DNA of 36,450 nt from assembly GCA_902774305.1 (NCBI GenBank), contig CACYHY010000003.1:1-36450 (forward strand), written 5' to 3'. The position numbers and the translations under genes were made by a program. This DNA is from an uncultured Pseudomonadota bacterium (lineage in GTDB: Bacteria > Pseudomonadota > Alphaproteobacteria > Rs-D84). The notes beneath the pieces are model-generated. The model was not told where the DNA came from. It made no database searches and saw only the letters and a list, made by a program, of their open reading frames with translations. Of this stretch, positions 1 to 7,978 are shown piece by piece (the stretch's first letter is position 1; every line of letters starts with the position of its first letter).

Positions 1-99
1 GACAGTTGGATTAGGCCCAAAACGTTCACCATCCCCGGCAGTTCCATAATTTCCACTAATTCCATATTGAGCATTTTCAGAAGTAGTAGTAAGTCCTTG
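1..99. repeat. Left copy of 99-bp terminal direct repeat
   Basis: These bases are identical to 36352-36450. The repeat lies inside the glycine-rich tail gene, and the frame continues perfectly when the two copies are collapsed. That favours an overlap left when a circular assembly was written out linearly over a physical terminal repeat. Confidence 0.95.
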
Positions 100-918
100 C
101 CATAATCCAGCATTGATTGTTGCAGGATACACATTTGGTAGCGTAGCATCACTACCAGCACCACCACCAGCTTCTAAATCTCCACCAGCACCTCCGCCAC
201 CAACACTTCCTCCTAAAGTTGAACCATAATCTGTGCCAGCACCACCACTTGCTCCACCACCGCTGCCGCCTACACCGCCAGCCGCTAAAATCTGTGTAGT
301 GCCAGAACGATATATGTTTCCTCCGTGAGCACCATACAACGTTGGAAAATCTACTGTGTTCCCATTTGTACCTGCAGCACTCATACTACTACCACTATTT
401 TGACCATAGACATTCGTTACCACACCATTAGAGAACCGATAATAACCTCCGCCAGCACCACCTGCACCCCAACCAAATACTAGCCAATCACCACTGCCAC
501 CACCACCACCACCACCAAGGGCATATATATATTCGTTATTTATATAAATATAAGTCGGTTTTCCACCTCCACCACCAGATGCTCCATAACATATAGTAGA
601 TGCATCTACTATCTTATGTCCGCCAACCCCTCCGTTTCCGCCGTTTTGATGTGTTTTTCCTGCATCACCAACCCAATAATTAAGCACTTGCGGAACTATA
701 TAATGCTTAGTAACAACAGTTAATTTGCCTCTACTACCACGACCACTATTTCCCCGCATTCCGCTATTTTCATTATCTCCACCCCCAGCTCCCCCAGCAC
801 CACGCAAAACAAACCTATAATCTCCAGCCGGCAAATAAAGCGTTCCAGAGCCAGAAGTAAAAAATAATTTTTGTGGAATTGAATTTACTCTAAACAAACC
901 ATTCATTAAACTAGGCAT
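1..918 (-). CDS. Glycine-rich tail protein, 5' part of a gene crossing the circular joint
   Basis: The frame opens with ATG at 918 (AAAGGAG seven bases upstream) and runs off the window at base 1. It continues in frame at 36351 and stops at 36286, giving about 327 residues on the circle. The N-terminus (FTSGSGTLYLPAGDYRFVL) is followed by long Gly/Ala/Ser-rich segments, including a seven-glycine run, and the end is GVGGCLLIERLI. This matches the layout of glycine-rich phage tail and adhesin proteins (Gly_rich type): a beta strand, then poly-Gly blocks and a hydrophobic last strand. It is the last of a run of small tail proteins after the nozzle gene, so a surface-exposed tail-tip or receptor-contact role is likely (inference). 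A trinucleotide repeat lies inside it. Confidence 0.8.
   Translation of the reverse strand, partial: MPSLMNGLFRVNSIPQKLFFTSGSGTLYLPAGDYRFVLRGAGGAGGGDNENSGMRGNSGRGSRGKLTVVTKHYIVPQVLNYWVGDAGKTHQNGGNGGVGGHKIVDASTICYGASGGGGGKPTYIYINNEYIYALGGGGGGGSGDWLVFGWGAGGAGGGYYRFSNGVVTNVYGQNSGSSMSAAGTNGNTVDFPTLYGAHGGNIYRSGTTQILAAGGVGGSGGGASGGAGTDYGSTLGGSVGGGGAGGDLEAGGGAGSDATLPNVYPATINAGLWQGLTTTSENAQYGISGNYGTAGDGERFGPNPTV
497..517. repeat. Trinucleotide repeat (CCA)x7 encoding a poly-Gly run
   Basis: Seven CCA units in tandem read as GGT-type glycine codons on the minus strand within the glycine-rich tail gene. Copy-number slippage would add or remove glycines without a frameshift. Confidence 0.8.
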
Positions 919-928
919 AACAGCTCCT

Positions 929-1612
929 TTATTGACCAATTGAATAATACCAATAACCGTCTATTTTATTATAAATAAACATAACTTGATAATCTTTAGT
1001 TGTATCTATTGATATTACAGACCCTAAAGTTCCGTGTATTACACTCATATCAAAACTATAATTATTACATTGAATTACTGCAGTTATAGTATGCGATATT
1101 CCATCAGGAGCAACTATCGGCATAGTATCAAGAACAGCATCTCCAGACAAACTTATATAATATTGTGTATTGTCTTGTAAAGTTATAGTTCCAGATTGAT
1201 TAGTTAATACTACAGGTGTTACAGTATTAAATGCATCTACAACACTCTGTGTTACATTGCTCCCATCTTTTTTTAATGAATTTGTTGCTATATTATTTAT
1301 TTGCGTTTCATTTGTATTAGATTTAGTTTGTAAATCAGCAAAATTTTGGTTTAGTTTAATACAATTAATACCTTTCCCCGCACTAAATATTTGTGTTTGA
1401 GAAACGCCTATAACATCATCTGTAGCTGGGGTTCCAGTAAATGTAATTCCATAATCCGCCAAATCAACAGCTCCAGGGTGGGACAAAGCACTCCAATCTG
1501 CACCATCATATGCAAACATTTCAAATCCCAACTGCGATTGACTAACAAAAGTATCTTCGTCAACAGTTAAATTTGATAAACTTGTTCCAACTATTTGTGT
1601 TATTGTTATCAT
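929..1612 (-). CDS. Tail appendage protein of unknown function
   Basis: A 227-residue protein with ATG at 1612 preceded by TAGGAGT. It is rich in Thr, Ser, Asn and Asp. A short polar helical stretch near residues 85-115 (LNQNFADLQTKSNTNETQINN) resembles the coiled-coil linkers of tail fibres, and the C-terminal half looks all-beta. It lies between two other small tail proteins, downstream of the nozzle gene. A tail-tip or short-fibre role is inferred from position and composition; I recognise no named family. Confidence 0.7.
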   Translation of the reverse strand: MITITQIVGTSLSNLTVDEDTFVSQSQLGFEMFAYDGADWSALSHPGAVDLADYGITFTGTPATDDVIGVSQTQIFSAGKGINCIKLNQNFADLQTKSNTNETQINNIATNSLKKDGSNVTQSVVDAFNTVTPVVLTNQSGTITLQDNTQYYISLSGDAVLDTMPIVAPDGISHTITAVIQCNNYSFDMSVIHGTLGSVISIDTTKDYQVMFIYNKIDGYWYYSIGQ

Positions 1613-1621
1613 TTTGTACTC

Positions 1622-2116
1622 CTATATCCCTTTGGCCATTCTTACATTTAATTTATTGTTTGTTTCGTATAAAAATACTATATTTACTAATCCACCAGAC
1701 CAAGCTTCGCTATTATCTATAAAACTAATATTAGCCGCGCCACCAACATAGTTAATTTGTACAGGGCTTAAACTTCTTGTGCCACTTGTCTTAAAAAGAA
1801 CTCTAGCCTCTCCATTTATTCTTTCAACATCAATAATAAGTTGTTGTGATGTAGTAATTGGTGTAACATTATAAAACTCAGTGTTTGGAGTAGTAATATG
1901 TAATGATGTTCCAGGGAAAGATGTAGAATTAATAAAATTATCTACACCATTGTAAACACCACTTAAATCACCATTTATAAAAGCTAATTGGTTGTCTGCA
2001 TCTTTTATAGATAATAAATGTTCATTAGACGCTTTCCTTAATGTAGAAAAGTTAGCATTCCATTCATCTGCCAAAACAAACGAACCCGGTGAAAATGTAT
2101 ATAATTCGTTTATCAT
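1622..2116 (-). CDS. Small tail-associated protein, unknown function
   Basis: A 164-residue protein whose start sits right at the nozzle gene's stop (TAA at 2119-2117, ATG at 2116). Its ribosome site (GGAGT) is inside the end of the upstream gene, so the two are translationally linked. The N-terminus (FVLADEWNANFSTL) resembles the start of small phage tail proteins, where an 'A-EWN-NF' segment forms a short helix. The rest looks like beta-rich sequence with many Asn, Thr and Ser. A structural tail-tip component is the likely role (inference). Confidence 0.7.
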   Translation of the reverse strand: MINELYTFSPGSFVLADEWNANFSTLRKASNEHLLSIKDADNQLAFINGDLSGVYNGVDNFINSTSFPGTSLHITTPNTEFYNVTPITTSQQLIIDVERINGEARVLFKTSGTRSLSPVQINYVGGAANISFIDNSEAWSGGLVNIVFLYETNNKLNVRMAKGI

Positions 2117-3790
2117 TTAGTACTCCAATAATTCATCTGTAATTACTGTATTTTTAGCTTCAATGCCAGATATGTTAAATTGCTGAGCGGGGTCAGTTGT
2201 ATAAATATCTATTTGCAAATATCTCCAGAATGGTGGTCTTTCTGCTGTTATTAACAATTCAGTTTGTAACATTGTGAAGAACACTCTTCCTGACAAATCA
2301 TCATCATCTATAACAAATTGTGAACCATCTGATGGCACATTATCATCATTTGAATATGTTGCTACATTAGTATAACCAGCACGATATATTTTAGCTTCAA
2401 ACGACTCACCACGGTCTGTTGTAAACTTAATATAAAAATCATTACTTGTTTGTGGCTCTAAAATTATAGCAAATGGATATAAATGGCTTTTTACTGAACT
2501 TTGAGAATCTAACCATATAAGATTAGTACGATAATGCGAATAATAACCGTTTTCATTTGGTGTTTGTTGCCGACCAACATTCCAATCATCATTAATTGTT
2601 AAGACATTATTAGCCCCATAACAAACGTATTCTTTGTTCAAAAATGTAACTGCTCTAGAATGTTCTGGGAAACTTTCTTCCGTCCACTCTCTTACATCTA
2701 CATCGTAAACTAAAGATTGTCCATCATATTTTAATAAACGAACCCGACGACCTATTACATTTACAGTAACATTTTCAACATCATTCAGATAGTCTTGAAT
2801 ATCGTCTCCTACAGGGTCATTAAACCCAATAGTTCCGTCAATATTATCACGTAATGTAAATATATTATGTGCCCAAGAGTCAACATAAGCACACTGTCCA
2901 TTTATTGTAAAGACAGCGTTGCCAAAAACACCTTGTGCAGTTAATGGTAATACTTTTATATCATTTTGACTTGTGCCAGTAATATTATAAGAACGGTTGC
3001 GACAAAAAGCAGTCAAGCCGTGATATTCTTCTATATATTGTACATATTCGCCAGTTTCAACGTGAAATGCACTTGTATCTGTTGCATCTGTAATTGGATC
3101 TTCAGAAAAATTAAACGGATTACCAGCTTCACTAAACCACACACCATAAATAGTTTCCCGGCTATTGCCACCAGTAGAATATGTTGTTATGCCATTTACA
3201 GCTAAACGAGAACGATATGGCCTAACACTTGTAATATTAGTTAAAGGACAACTAACTCCAGCACCAGATGCATTTATTAATATATAAAACCAATCTGTTC
3301 CAGTCATTTGGGTTGCACCTGTGATAGCAGCATCAGCAGAATAATATACAAAGCCTAAATAATTAGATCCAAAGGCAACAACCATACCGAGTCTATCGCC
3401 CCACTGAGTCATACAAACATCTGTAACGTCTGCATCTGTAGTAAAATTAAATTCTGCTATTTTTGTCTGTGTGGAATCTCCCAAAGAATCTAATATTTTC
3501 CAAACATTTATTCTGTGATTTACAGAATCTAAAGTAAATGCAATTAGTTGTTCTGATGCAGTATATCCTGAAATATTAGCAGAAAACAATCTAATTACAG
3601 GTTCAGTCATTGTAGTAAAAACATCAAACCAACCAGAAGAACGAATACTACGCATTTGTCCCGATTTTTCTTTTGACAACCTAACATTATGTGCAATATC
3701 GGCACCAAATTCTACTTCTGAATTTATCGTGTTTAATTTTCTAATGCCACGAAAATTTTTCCACAAAAGATTTACATTTCTAGTCGTCAT
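2117..3790 (-). CDS. Tail nozzle / packaged-DNA stabilisation protein (P22 gp10-like)
   Basis: This 557-residue protein has the size and texture of podovirus nozzle proteins (P22 gp10, functionally T7 gp12), which close the tail channel after DNA packaging. Visible features are an N-terminal RGIRKLNTINSEVEFGADIAHNV region, a mid-protein YRSRLAVNG segment, then YGVWFSEAGNPFNF. The last pattern (a 'site evaluated, then W/YFS-xGNPxxF' block) recurs in this family's beta-propeller part. ATG at 3790 overlaps the upstream small gene's TGA (ATGA), indicating translational coupling. It follows portal and adaptor genes, the expected place. The family assignment rests on motif memory and synteny. Confidence 0.75.
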   Translation of the reverse strand: MTTRNVNLLWKNFRGIRKLNTINSEVEFGADIAHNVRLSKEKSGQMRSIRSSGWFDVFTTMTEPVIRLFSANISGYTASEQLIAFTLDSVNHRINVWKILDSLGDSTQTKIAEFNFTTDADVTDVCMTQWGDRLGMVVAFGSNYLGFVYYSADAAITGATQMTGTDWFYILINASGAGVSCPLTNITSVRPYRSRLAVNGITTYSTGGNSRETIYGVWFSEAGNPFNFSEDPITDATDTSAFHVETGEYVQYIEEYHGLTAFCRNRSYNITGTSQNDIKVLPLTAQGVFGNAVFTINGQCAYVDSWAHNIFTLRDNIDGTIGFNDPVGDDIQDYLNDVENVTVNVIGRRVRLLKYDGQSLVYDVDVREWTEESFPEHSRAVTFLNKEYVCYGANNVLTINDDWNVGRQQTPNENGYYSHYRTNLIWLDSQSSVKSHLYPFAIILEPQTSNDFYIKFTTDRGESFEAKIYRAGYTNVATYSNDDNVPSDGSQFVIDDDDLSGRVFFTMLQTELLITAERPPFWRYLQIDIYTTDPAQQFNISGIEAKNTVITDELLEY

Positions 3791-3909
3791 TTTTTGCGTA
3801 CCACCCTTTGATATTCTTTACCTTTATGTGTTTCAATAATAATAGTATCACCTTTCTCGGTTACCATCTCACGAAACGGATTTACAAAAGGCGTTGTCTT
3901 AATCGGCAT
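3787..3909 (-). CDS. 40-residue basic protein, unknown
   Basis: ATG at 3909 is preceded by AAAAAAGGAAAAAG, and TGA at 3787 overlaps the nozzle ATG by the classic ATGA arrangement. The peptide starts MPIKTTPFVNPFREMV and ends in a basic QRVVRKK. Its start overlaps the end of the upstream 118-residue gene by 11 bases. The tight fit at both ends supports a real coupled gene in the adaptor-to-nozzle interval. Function unknown. Confidence 0.7.
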   Translation of the reverse strand: MPIKTTPFVNPFREMVTEKGDTIIIETHKGKEYQRVVRKK

Positions 3910-4255
3910 CTTTTTCCTTTTTTATACTAGCTTTAATTGCGTTTCTTTTCGCCATCAACACTTGTAATTCTTCTGGTTCTCCATCATAAGCTTTGCAAAT
4001 TGCATCAATCATATCGCCTAACTCTGGATAAGCTTGACGGCGTAGTTCTTTATAGTCATAAGGAGGTTCGCTATGAATTTCTTCAATATGGTCTTTATGT
4101 TCCTTATACTGAACAATATCACCTTTACCTGTTACAATCAAAGGTTTCCAACCATCTTTTACCATACGTTCTAAGTTGTTATTATATCCAATAATACGGT
4201 TCCAAACTGCCGGAGCTTCTATTAACTGTCCGTTTTCTAATTTGTACATACTCAT
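3899..4255 (-). CDS. Small tail-module protein, possible assembly factor
   Basis: A 118-residue protein starting at ATG 4255, which overlaps the adaptor stop (ATGA); AAAGGT lies seven bases upstream. The segment YKELRRQAYPELGDMIDAICKA resembles the 'R-x-AYP-x-xGDQLDAI' stretch common in small phage tail-assembly or chaperone-like proteins, which suggests but does not prove such a role. The C-terminus is charged (IKASIKKEKDAD). It sits between adaptor and nozzle genes. Confidence 0.65.
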   Translation of the reverse strand: MSMYKLENGQLIEAPAVWNRIIGYNNNLERMVKDGWKPLIVTGKGDIVQYKEHKDHIEEIHSEPPYDYKELRRQAYPELGDMIDAICKAYDGEPEELQVLMAKRNAIKASIKKEKDAD

Positions 4256-4938
4256 ATTTCAAACCTTTGTGCTTTGTAGAATGGTGTTTTTGCAAACTCT
4301 AACAAAGAATTCAGAGCTGCATTAAATTCTGCCTGTTGGGCTGCATATACACTTGGTTGTGCACCTTCGTTCAAATATACCCTTGTTAAAGTTACCACGC
4401 ATTTTGCATACGGCTCATATATTGTTTCAGGCACATTTAAGAATTGATTTTCTGTTGAATAAGTTGCACCAGTGACATCGAAATATTTCATTAAGTTAGC
4501 ATCTTCACGACTGTCGTGATATGCTATGTTTTTATCATAATATTTAATTGTCATTGTATGCATAGAATCTTTTTCAGCAGGTGCAATTACAATTTCTTCG
4601 TTCTGCCAATCTTGTGTCCATTGTGTTGGACAACCTTCTTTTGCAGTTAATTCAGCAACATATTCTAACGGACATTTATTCTCGTTATTCTGGTCTGCTA
4701 AAACCAAACCTTTTACTATACCATAAGGCATTGGATAAGTGGTTCTATCTAACAAAGTTGTATATGTTATTTCTCTCTGATTCCAAATCCAGTTATACAT
4801 ATCACGCATATTTCCGCAAGCGTGTTCAAAAGCAACCAAAACAGATGGTGTAACATCAGCAACATCAATAACTTGGCGATTATCAATAATAGAACGCTGA
4901 TTTAGAGTTTCTATTATAAGTTCTTTGAATGATTTCAT
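4252..4938 (-). CDS. Head-to-tail adaptor (T7 gp11 / P22 gp4-like)
   Basis: A 228-residue protein immediately after the portal gene; ATG at 4938 has AGGAGT upstream. Size and position fit the adaptor ring that docks on the portal (T7 gp11, P22 gp4). Sequence cues are an N-terminal FKELIIETLNQR helix, then DVTPSVLVAFEHACGNMRDM and a W-rich WNWQRE-like segment. A YEPYAKCVVTLTRVYLNEGAQPSVYAA helix near residue 185 matches the long helical region of such adaptors. The call is mainly by synteny and size. Confidence 0.7.
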   Translation of the reverse strand: MKSFKELIIETLNQRSIIDNRQVIDVADVTPSVLVAFEHACGNMRDMYNWIWNQREITYTTLLDRTTYPMPYGIVKGLVLADQNNENKCPLEYVAELTAKEGCPTQWTQDWQNEEIVIAPAEKDSMHTMTIKYYDKNIAYHDSREDANLMKYFDVTGATYSTENQFLNVPETIYEPYAKCVVTLTRVYLNEGAQPSVYAAQQAEFNAALNSLLEFAKTPFYKAQRFEI

Positions 4939-4947
4939 TTTTTACTC

Positions 4948-6831
4948 CTAATCCGCTGTTGTAGATGCTCTGTTTTTCACCTGTGTTTCAGGGGTTACTC
5001 TCGTTACAGGAACTGTCATTGTGCCGTCCCCATTTGGCACTTCTACTGATTCTGGCATAACACCTAATTCTTCCCAAGACTTACGCAACACTTTACGATA
5101 TTCGTCGTCTTGGATTTGTGCCATCATCTTAGATGCCTTGGCAATATTATTTTGGTCAACCTGTAATTGCTGACCCATTTGTGCCAACTGTTGCAACACT
5201 TCATCAGACAGCCCCGCAAACGTTTGGATAATCTGTTGTGTACGACCATCGTTCAAGTAATCGGCTGGATTTACACCCATAGCTTGTAATGCACGTGCCG
5301 CTGTATCTTGAACTTTTGGCATTGTTGGGTCTGCCATACCAACTTTTTCTATCAGAGCAACAATATTCTGCATCTGCAACTGTTCGTTTGCATATTCCCA
5401 AGCAGTTTTAACAACATTGCCGTCTAATTCTTGACCGTCAACCATTTGCACACAATCTTTCAAGTAACGGCTAACAACATTCAACATAATACCTGAAATA
5501 ATCATATTTGGAATCAGAGATTCGCTAACAGCAATACGTTTAACTTCCTCTTCTGTCAAAGCTTCAGATTTTACAGATAATTGACCGTTGTCAATACCAG
5601 CAATTTCCTTTTCCAACTGTTTTGTTGTTTCTTGGAACGACTGTAAAGCAGGCTGAGCATCAATTACTTCTTTGATAATAGCATTTGGGTCTTGCATACC
5701 AAGACGATATGTAATGATTTTACCTGGCTCTTGTTTTACAACACTCTCTTCAAAGAATCCTGTAGGTGCATAACGAGTTGGGTTTAGTTGTAATTTAACA
5801 GCATCACGAGTATCGTTAAATGCATCTTCTTCGGCTTTACAAAGGTCTGCTATGTAGAATAAAGGCGACACCCCACGAGCACCATTACCTCTTGCGTGGA
5901 AGGGATAATAATAAATGTCTGGGGTGTATATACCTTTAGGAGCAAAATATGCCAAGAATGCACGACCAATTATAACAGCCACGTAATTTTCATAAGCCTT
6001 TCCATTGATATAGAAAGTTCCAAACATAGTCAAGACTTCTATTTGGTTATAGCGATATACACTATTAATATCTTGTTCGTCTTGCGATTCCATATTTGGA
6101 GTTGTCTGTTGTGGAAAAGTATTTTCAAATTCTTGTTTATCAAGCTCATAGCTTTTATTCGACAGAATTTCACGACGTGTTTTCCACTGTTTAATAATTT
6201 TATCGCATTCATAAAAATCGTCCGTGCAAGGTGTAATCAGGGGGTCATACACAAAGTTGCACGGGTCAATACGAACAAAGTTTAGACGACGACCAACTTC
6301 TTGACGAACAACAAAGGAATTTTCACGAACGGAAACAATAGAAGCGGGGTCAACCATACCGATTTGTTCGATTGGCATAACTTCTTTCTTATAAATTGTC
6401 TTGTATTCTGAACTAGCAACCACCTCGCCTGTATCTAACATATCTTTAATAGAAACCAACAGGCATTTTTTATTTTCTTGGTCTAATGCTAAATTATAAA
6501 CTTTATCGTGGTTATCTTTGCCAAGTTTCAGATAAGACGAAATCTTATCATAAAATGTTTCATACAAAATACCGTATAGTTTATTGTAATATTCATACAT
6601 ACGGTTTAATTTTATATTTGAGTGCCAGTCTTTTTTCTTTTCTGGCTGTTTAATATCACAAATCGTTGGAGTGGCACGGTCACGAATAACTCGTGTGTTA
6701 TCTTGTAAAGATTCAACTGGCTTGCTCCAAGCATTCCAGCGAGAAACAACATAGTCACAGACATCTTTTTTTTCGTCTGATGTTAATTCTCTTTTCTTTA
6801 CTTCGCCTAATTCGTAATCGCAAACTATCAT
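4948..6831 (-). CDS. Portal protein
   Basis: This is the dodecameric head-to-tail connector through which DNA enters and leaves the capsid. The chosen start is ATG at 6831 (MIVCDYELGEV, 627 residues, AAGAGTAAAAAT upstream). An in-frame TTG at 6882 would add 17 residues but begins inside the hairpin at 6855-6881, so I reject it. Portal-like features are KLYGILYETFYDKI near the N-terminus, NFVYDPLI, then YYPFHARGNGARGVSPLFYIADLCKAEEDAFND, a typical wing/stem segment of podovirus portals. There is a long Gln-rich helical C-terminus (QMGQQLQVDQNNIAKASKMM). Capsid lies upstream and adaptor downstream; portal after capsid is not the usual order. Confidence 0.85.
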   Translation of the reverse strand: MIVCDYELGEVKKRELTSDEKKDVCDYVVSRWNAWSKPVESLQDNTRVIRDRATPTICDIKQPEKKKDWHSNIKLNRMYEYYNKLYGILYETFYDKISSYLKLGKDNHDKVYNLALDQENKKCLLVSIKDMLDTGEVVASSEYKTIYKKEVMPIEQIGMVDPASIVSVRENSFVVRQEVGRRLNFVRIDPCNFVYDPLITPCTDDFYECDKIIKQWKTRREILSNKSYELDKQEFENTFPQQTTPNMESQDEQDINSVYRYNQIEVLTMFGTFYINGKAYENYVAVIIGRAFLAYFAPKGIYTPDIYYYPFHARGNGARGVSPLFYIADLCKAEEDAFNDTRDAVKLQLNPTRYAPTGFFEESVVKQEPGKIITYRLGMQDPNAIIKEVIDAQPALQSFQETTKQLEKEIAGIDNGQLSVKSEALTEEEVKRIAVSESLIPNMIISGIMLNVVSRYLKDCVQMVDGQELDGNVVKTAWEYANEQLQMQNIVALIEKVGMADPTMPKVQDTAARALQAMGVNPADYLNDGRTQQIIQTFAGLSDEVLQQLAQMGQQLQVDQNNIAKASKMMAQIQDDEYRKVLRKSWEELGVMPESVEVPNGDGTMTVPVTRVTPETQVKNRASTTAD

Positions 6832-6854
6832 ATTTTTACTCTTATTTGTATTTG

Positions 6855-6881
6855 TGGTGGGGGCGAACGGTACCCCCACCA
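6855..6881 (-). terminator. Strong hairpin between capsid and portal genes (attenuator or partial terminator)
   Basis: Arms 6855-6863 and 6873-6881 are perfect 9-bp complements (TGGTGGGGG / CCCCCACCA) around a 9-base loop. Read on the late strand it lies directly after the capsid stop and before the portal ATG. There is no U-run after it (CACAAATACAAATAAG follows), so full intrinsic termination is unlikely. Partial termination or protection of the capsid mRNA 3' end is more plausible, in the manner of T7, whose main late terminator also follows the capsid gene. Confidence 0.65.
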
Positions 6882-6894
6882 ACCACAGCAGTCA

Positions 6895-7836
6895 TTAAGC
6901 AACTGTAACCGCACATTTGACAATCGCAGTTGGGTGAGAAACCACACAGCCACAGCTTGTCAAAACAGACCACAACATTTGGAAGTTGTTTTGTGCAGGA
7001 ATCATACGGTCACTGATTTTCTTAATAGCAAAGTGAGCCGCTGATTTGATTCCAGCGAAGATTGTGCAGACGTTGGAAGCATTTGTTTCCAAGTTTGAAG
7101 ATTCTAACACCACCAAACCTGCGATTGTTCCACGAACAACACCATCTTTCCACAAAGCATTCTTATCTGTCATATCGACTTTCACAAATGCTGGTTCTTT
7201 CAAAATGAAACGCATTACATCTGGGTTTACACAGACATAACCAACTTCTTTCAAACCACGGTCGCCCGCCAAGTCAGAAACATTGGACACTGGAGTTGCA
7301 CCGGCTTTTTTCAAAACAGCGGCAGCTTGCAACAACAAGTCATAAACGTCACCAGCAGCGGCGGTTGTAGCATTGAACGCAGTCAATGTTGTACCAGCAG
7401 CAGCAGTAATTGTGTTCATAACAAATGTGTCAACATATTTTGACAAAGCATACAAACCACGTTCGATAATCTTTGCTTGGAAAGCAACATCAGCAGTTTT
7501 CAAAGCATAGTCTTCGAATTTAACTGCAGTAGATGGAGTTTCTGTCAATTGCAATACATAATCATCGACAGCGGCTGTGCCGTAAGAAATTGTACCTTCA
7601 GTACCTGCTGTACCTGGAGTTGCACTACGTGTGTAGTAATTCGCAACAGTTACAGAAGAATCGTTTACCATACGTAAATGAATCGCATCAGAGTTATCTG
7701 ACAATTCAGAAGAGTGGTCAACGGCGATGTGTTTATACACACCAACCAAGGATAAGTTTTTCAGCAACACCTTAGACCATTTTTCCGAAACGGCATTATA
7801 AGGTGCGATACCATTCAAAAATGCATTATTAGACAT
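6895..7836 (-). CDS. Major capsid protein
   Basis: A 313-residue protein directly downstream of scaffold and spanin-like genes, with AAAGGAAAAAACA before the ATG. The texture is that of an HK97-fold coat: SEKWSKVLLKNLSLVGVYKHIAVDHSSEL at the N-terminus, an Ala/Thr-rich centre (TITAAAGTTLTAFNATTAAAG), then VGYVCVNPDVMRFIL and VVRGTIAGLVVLESSNL. The pairing 'V.P....L' and 'G.I.G..V..S..L' is typical of phage coat proteins with a P-domain/A-domain arrangement. It has its own 142-bp leader with a conserved 22-bp element and is followed by a stable hairpin, both consistent with high expression. Confidence 0.85.
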   Translation of the reverse strand: MSNNAFLNGIAPYNAVSEKWSKVLLKNLSLVGVYKHIAVDHSSELSDNSDAIHLRMVNDSSVTVANYYTRSATPGTAGTEGTISYGTAAVDDYVLQLTETPSTAVKFEDYALKTADVAFQAKIIERGLYALSKYVDTFVMNTITAAAGTTLTAFNATTAAAGDVYDLLLQAAAVLKKAGATPVSNVSDLAGDRGLKEVGYVCVNPDVMRFILKEPAFVKVDMTDKNALWKDGVVRGTIAGLVVLESSNLETNASNVCTIFAGIKSAAHFAIKKISDRMIPAQNNFQMLWSVLTSCGCVVSHPTAIVKCAVTVA

Positions 7837-7944
7837 TGTTTTTTCCTTTATTTTGTCTAAGTTAATTCTGTGTTTCGGATCAAAAAATTGTCTGTTCGCT
7901 TCGGGCCTTTCGGTTATCCAATTTGAATCAGGTTTTTAGCTTCC

Positions 7945-7966
7945 TTACTATATAATAAACAAATCT
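7945..7966 (-). promoter_or_regulatory. Late 22-bp element, copy 1 (ahead of capsid)
   Basis: On the minus strand the element begins AGATTTGTTTATTATATAG. It is identical to 35912-35933 and has one mismatch to 27487-27508. It sits 109 bp before the capsid ATG in an otherwise non-coding leader. It contains an AT-rich -10-like core (TATATAGT) but I find no -35 at the right distance. I infer a late promoter or other shared control signal. Confidence 0.6.
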
Positions 7967-7978
7967 CACTATATTTTT

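Noticed and set aside
6832-6882. TTG start adding 17 residues to the portal protein
   Set aside because: It begins inside the stable hairpin and lacks a ribosome site; ATG 6831 is better.
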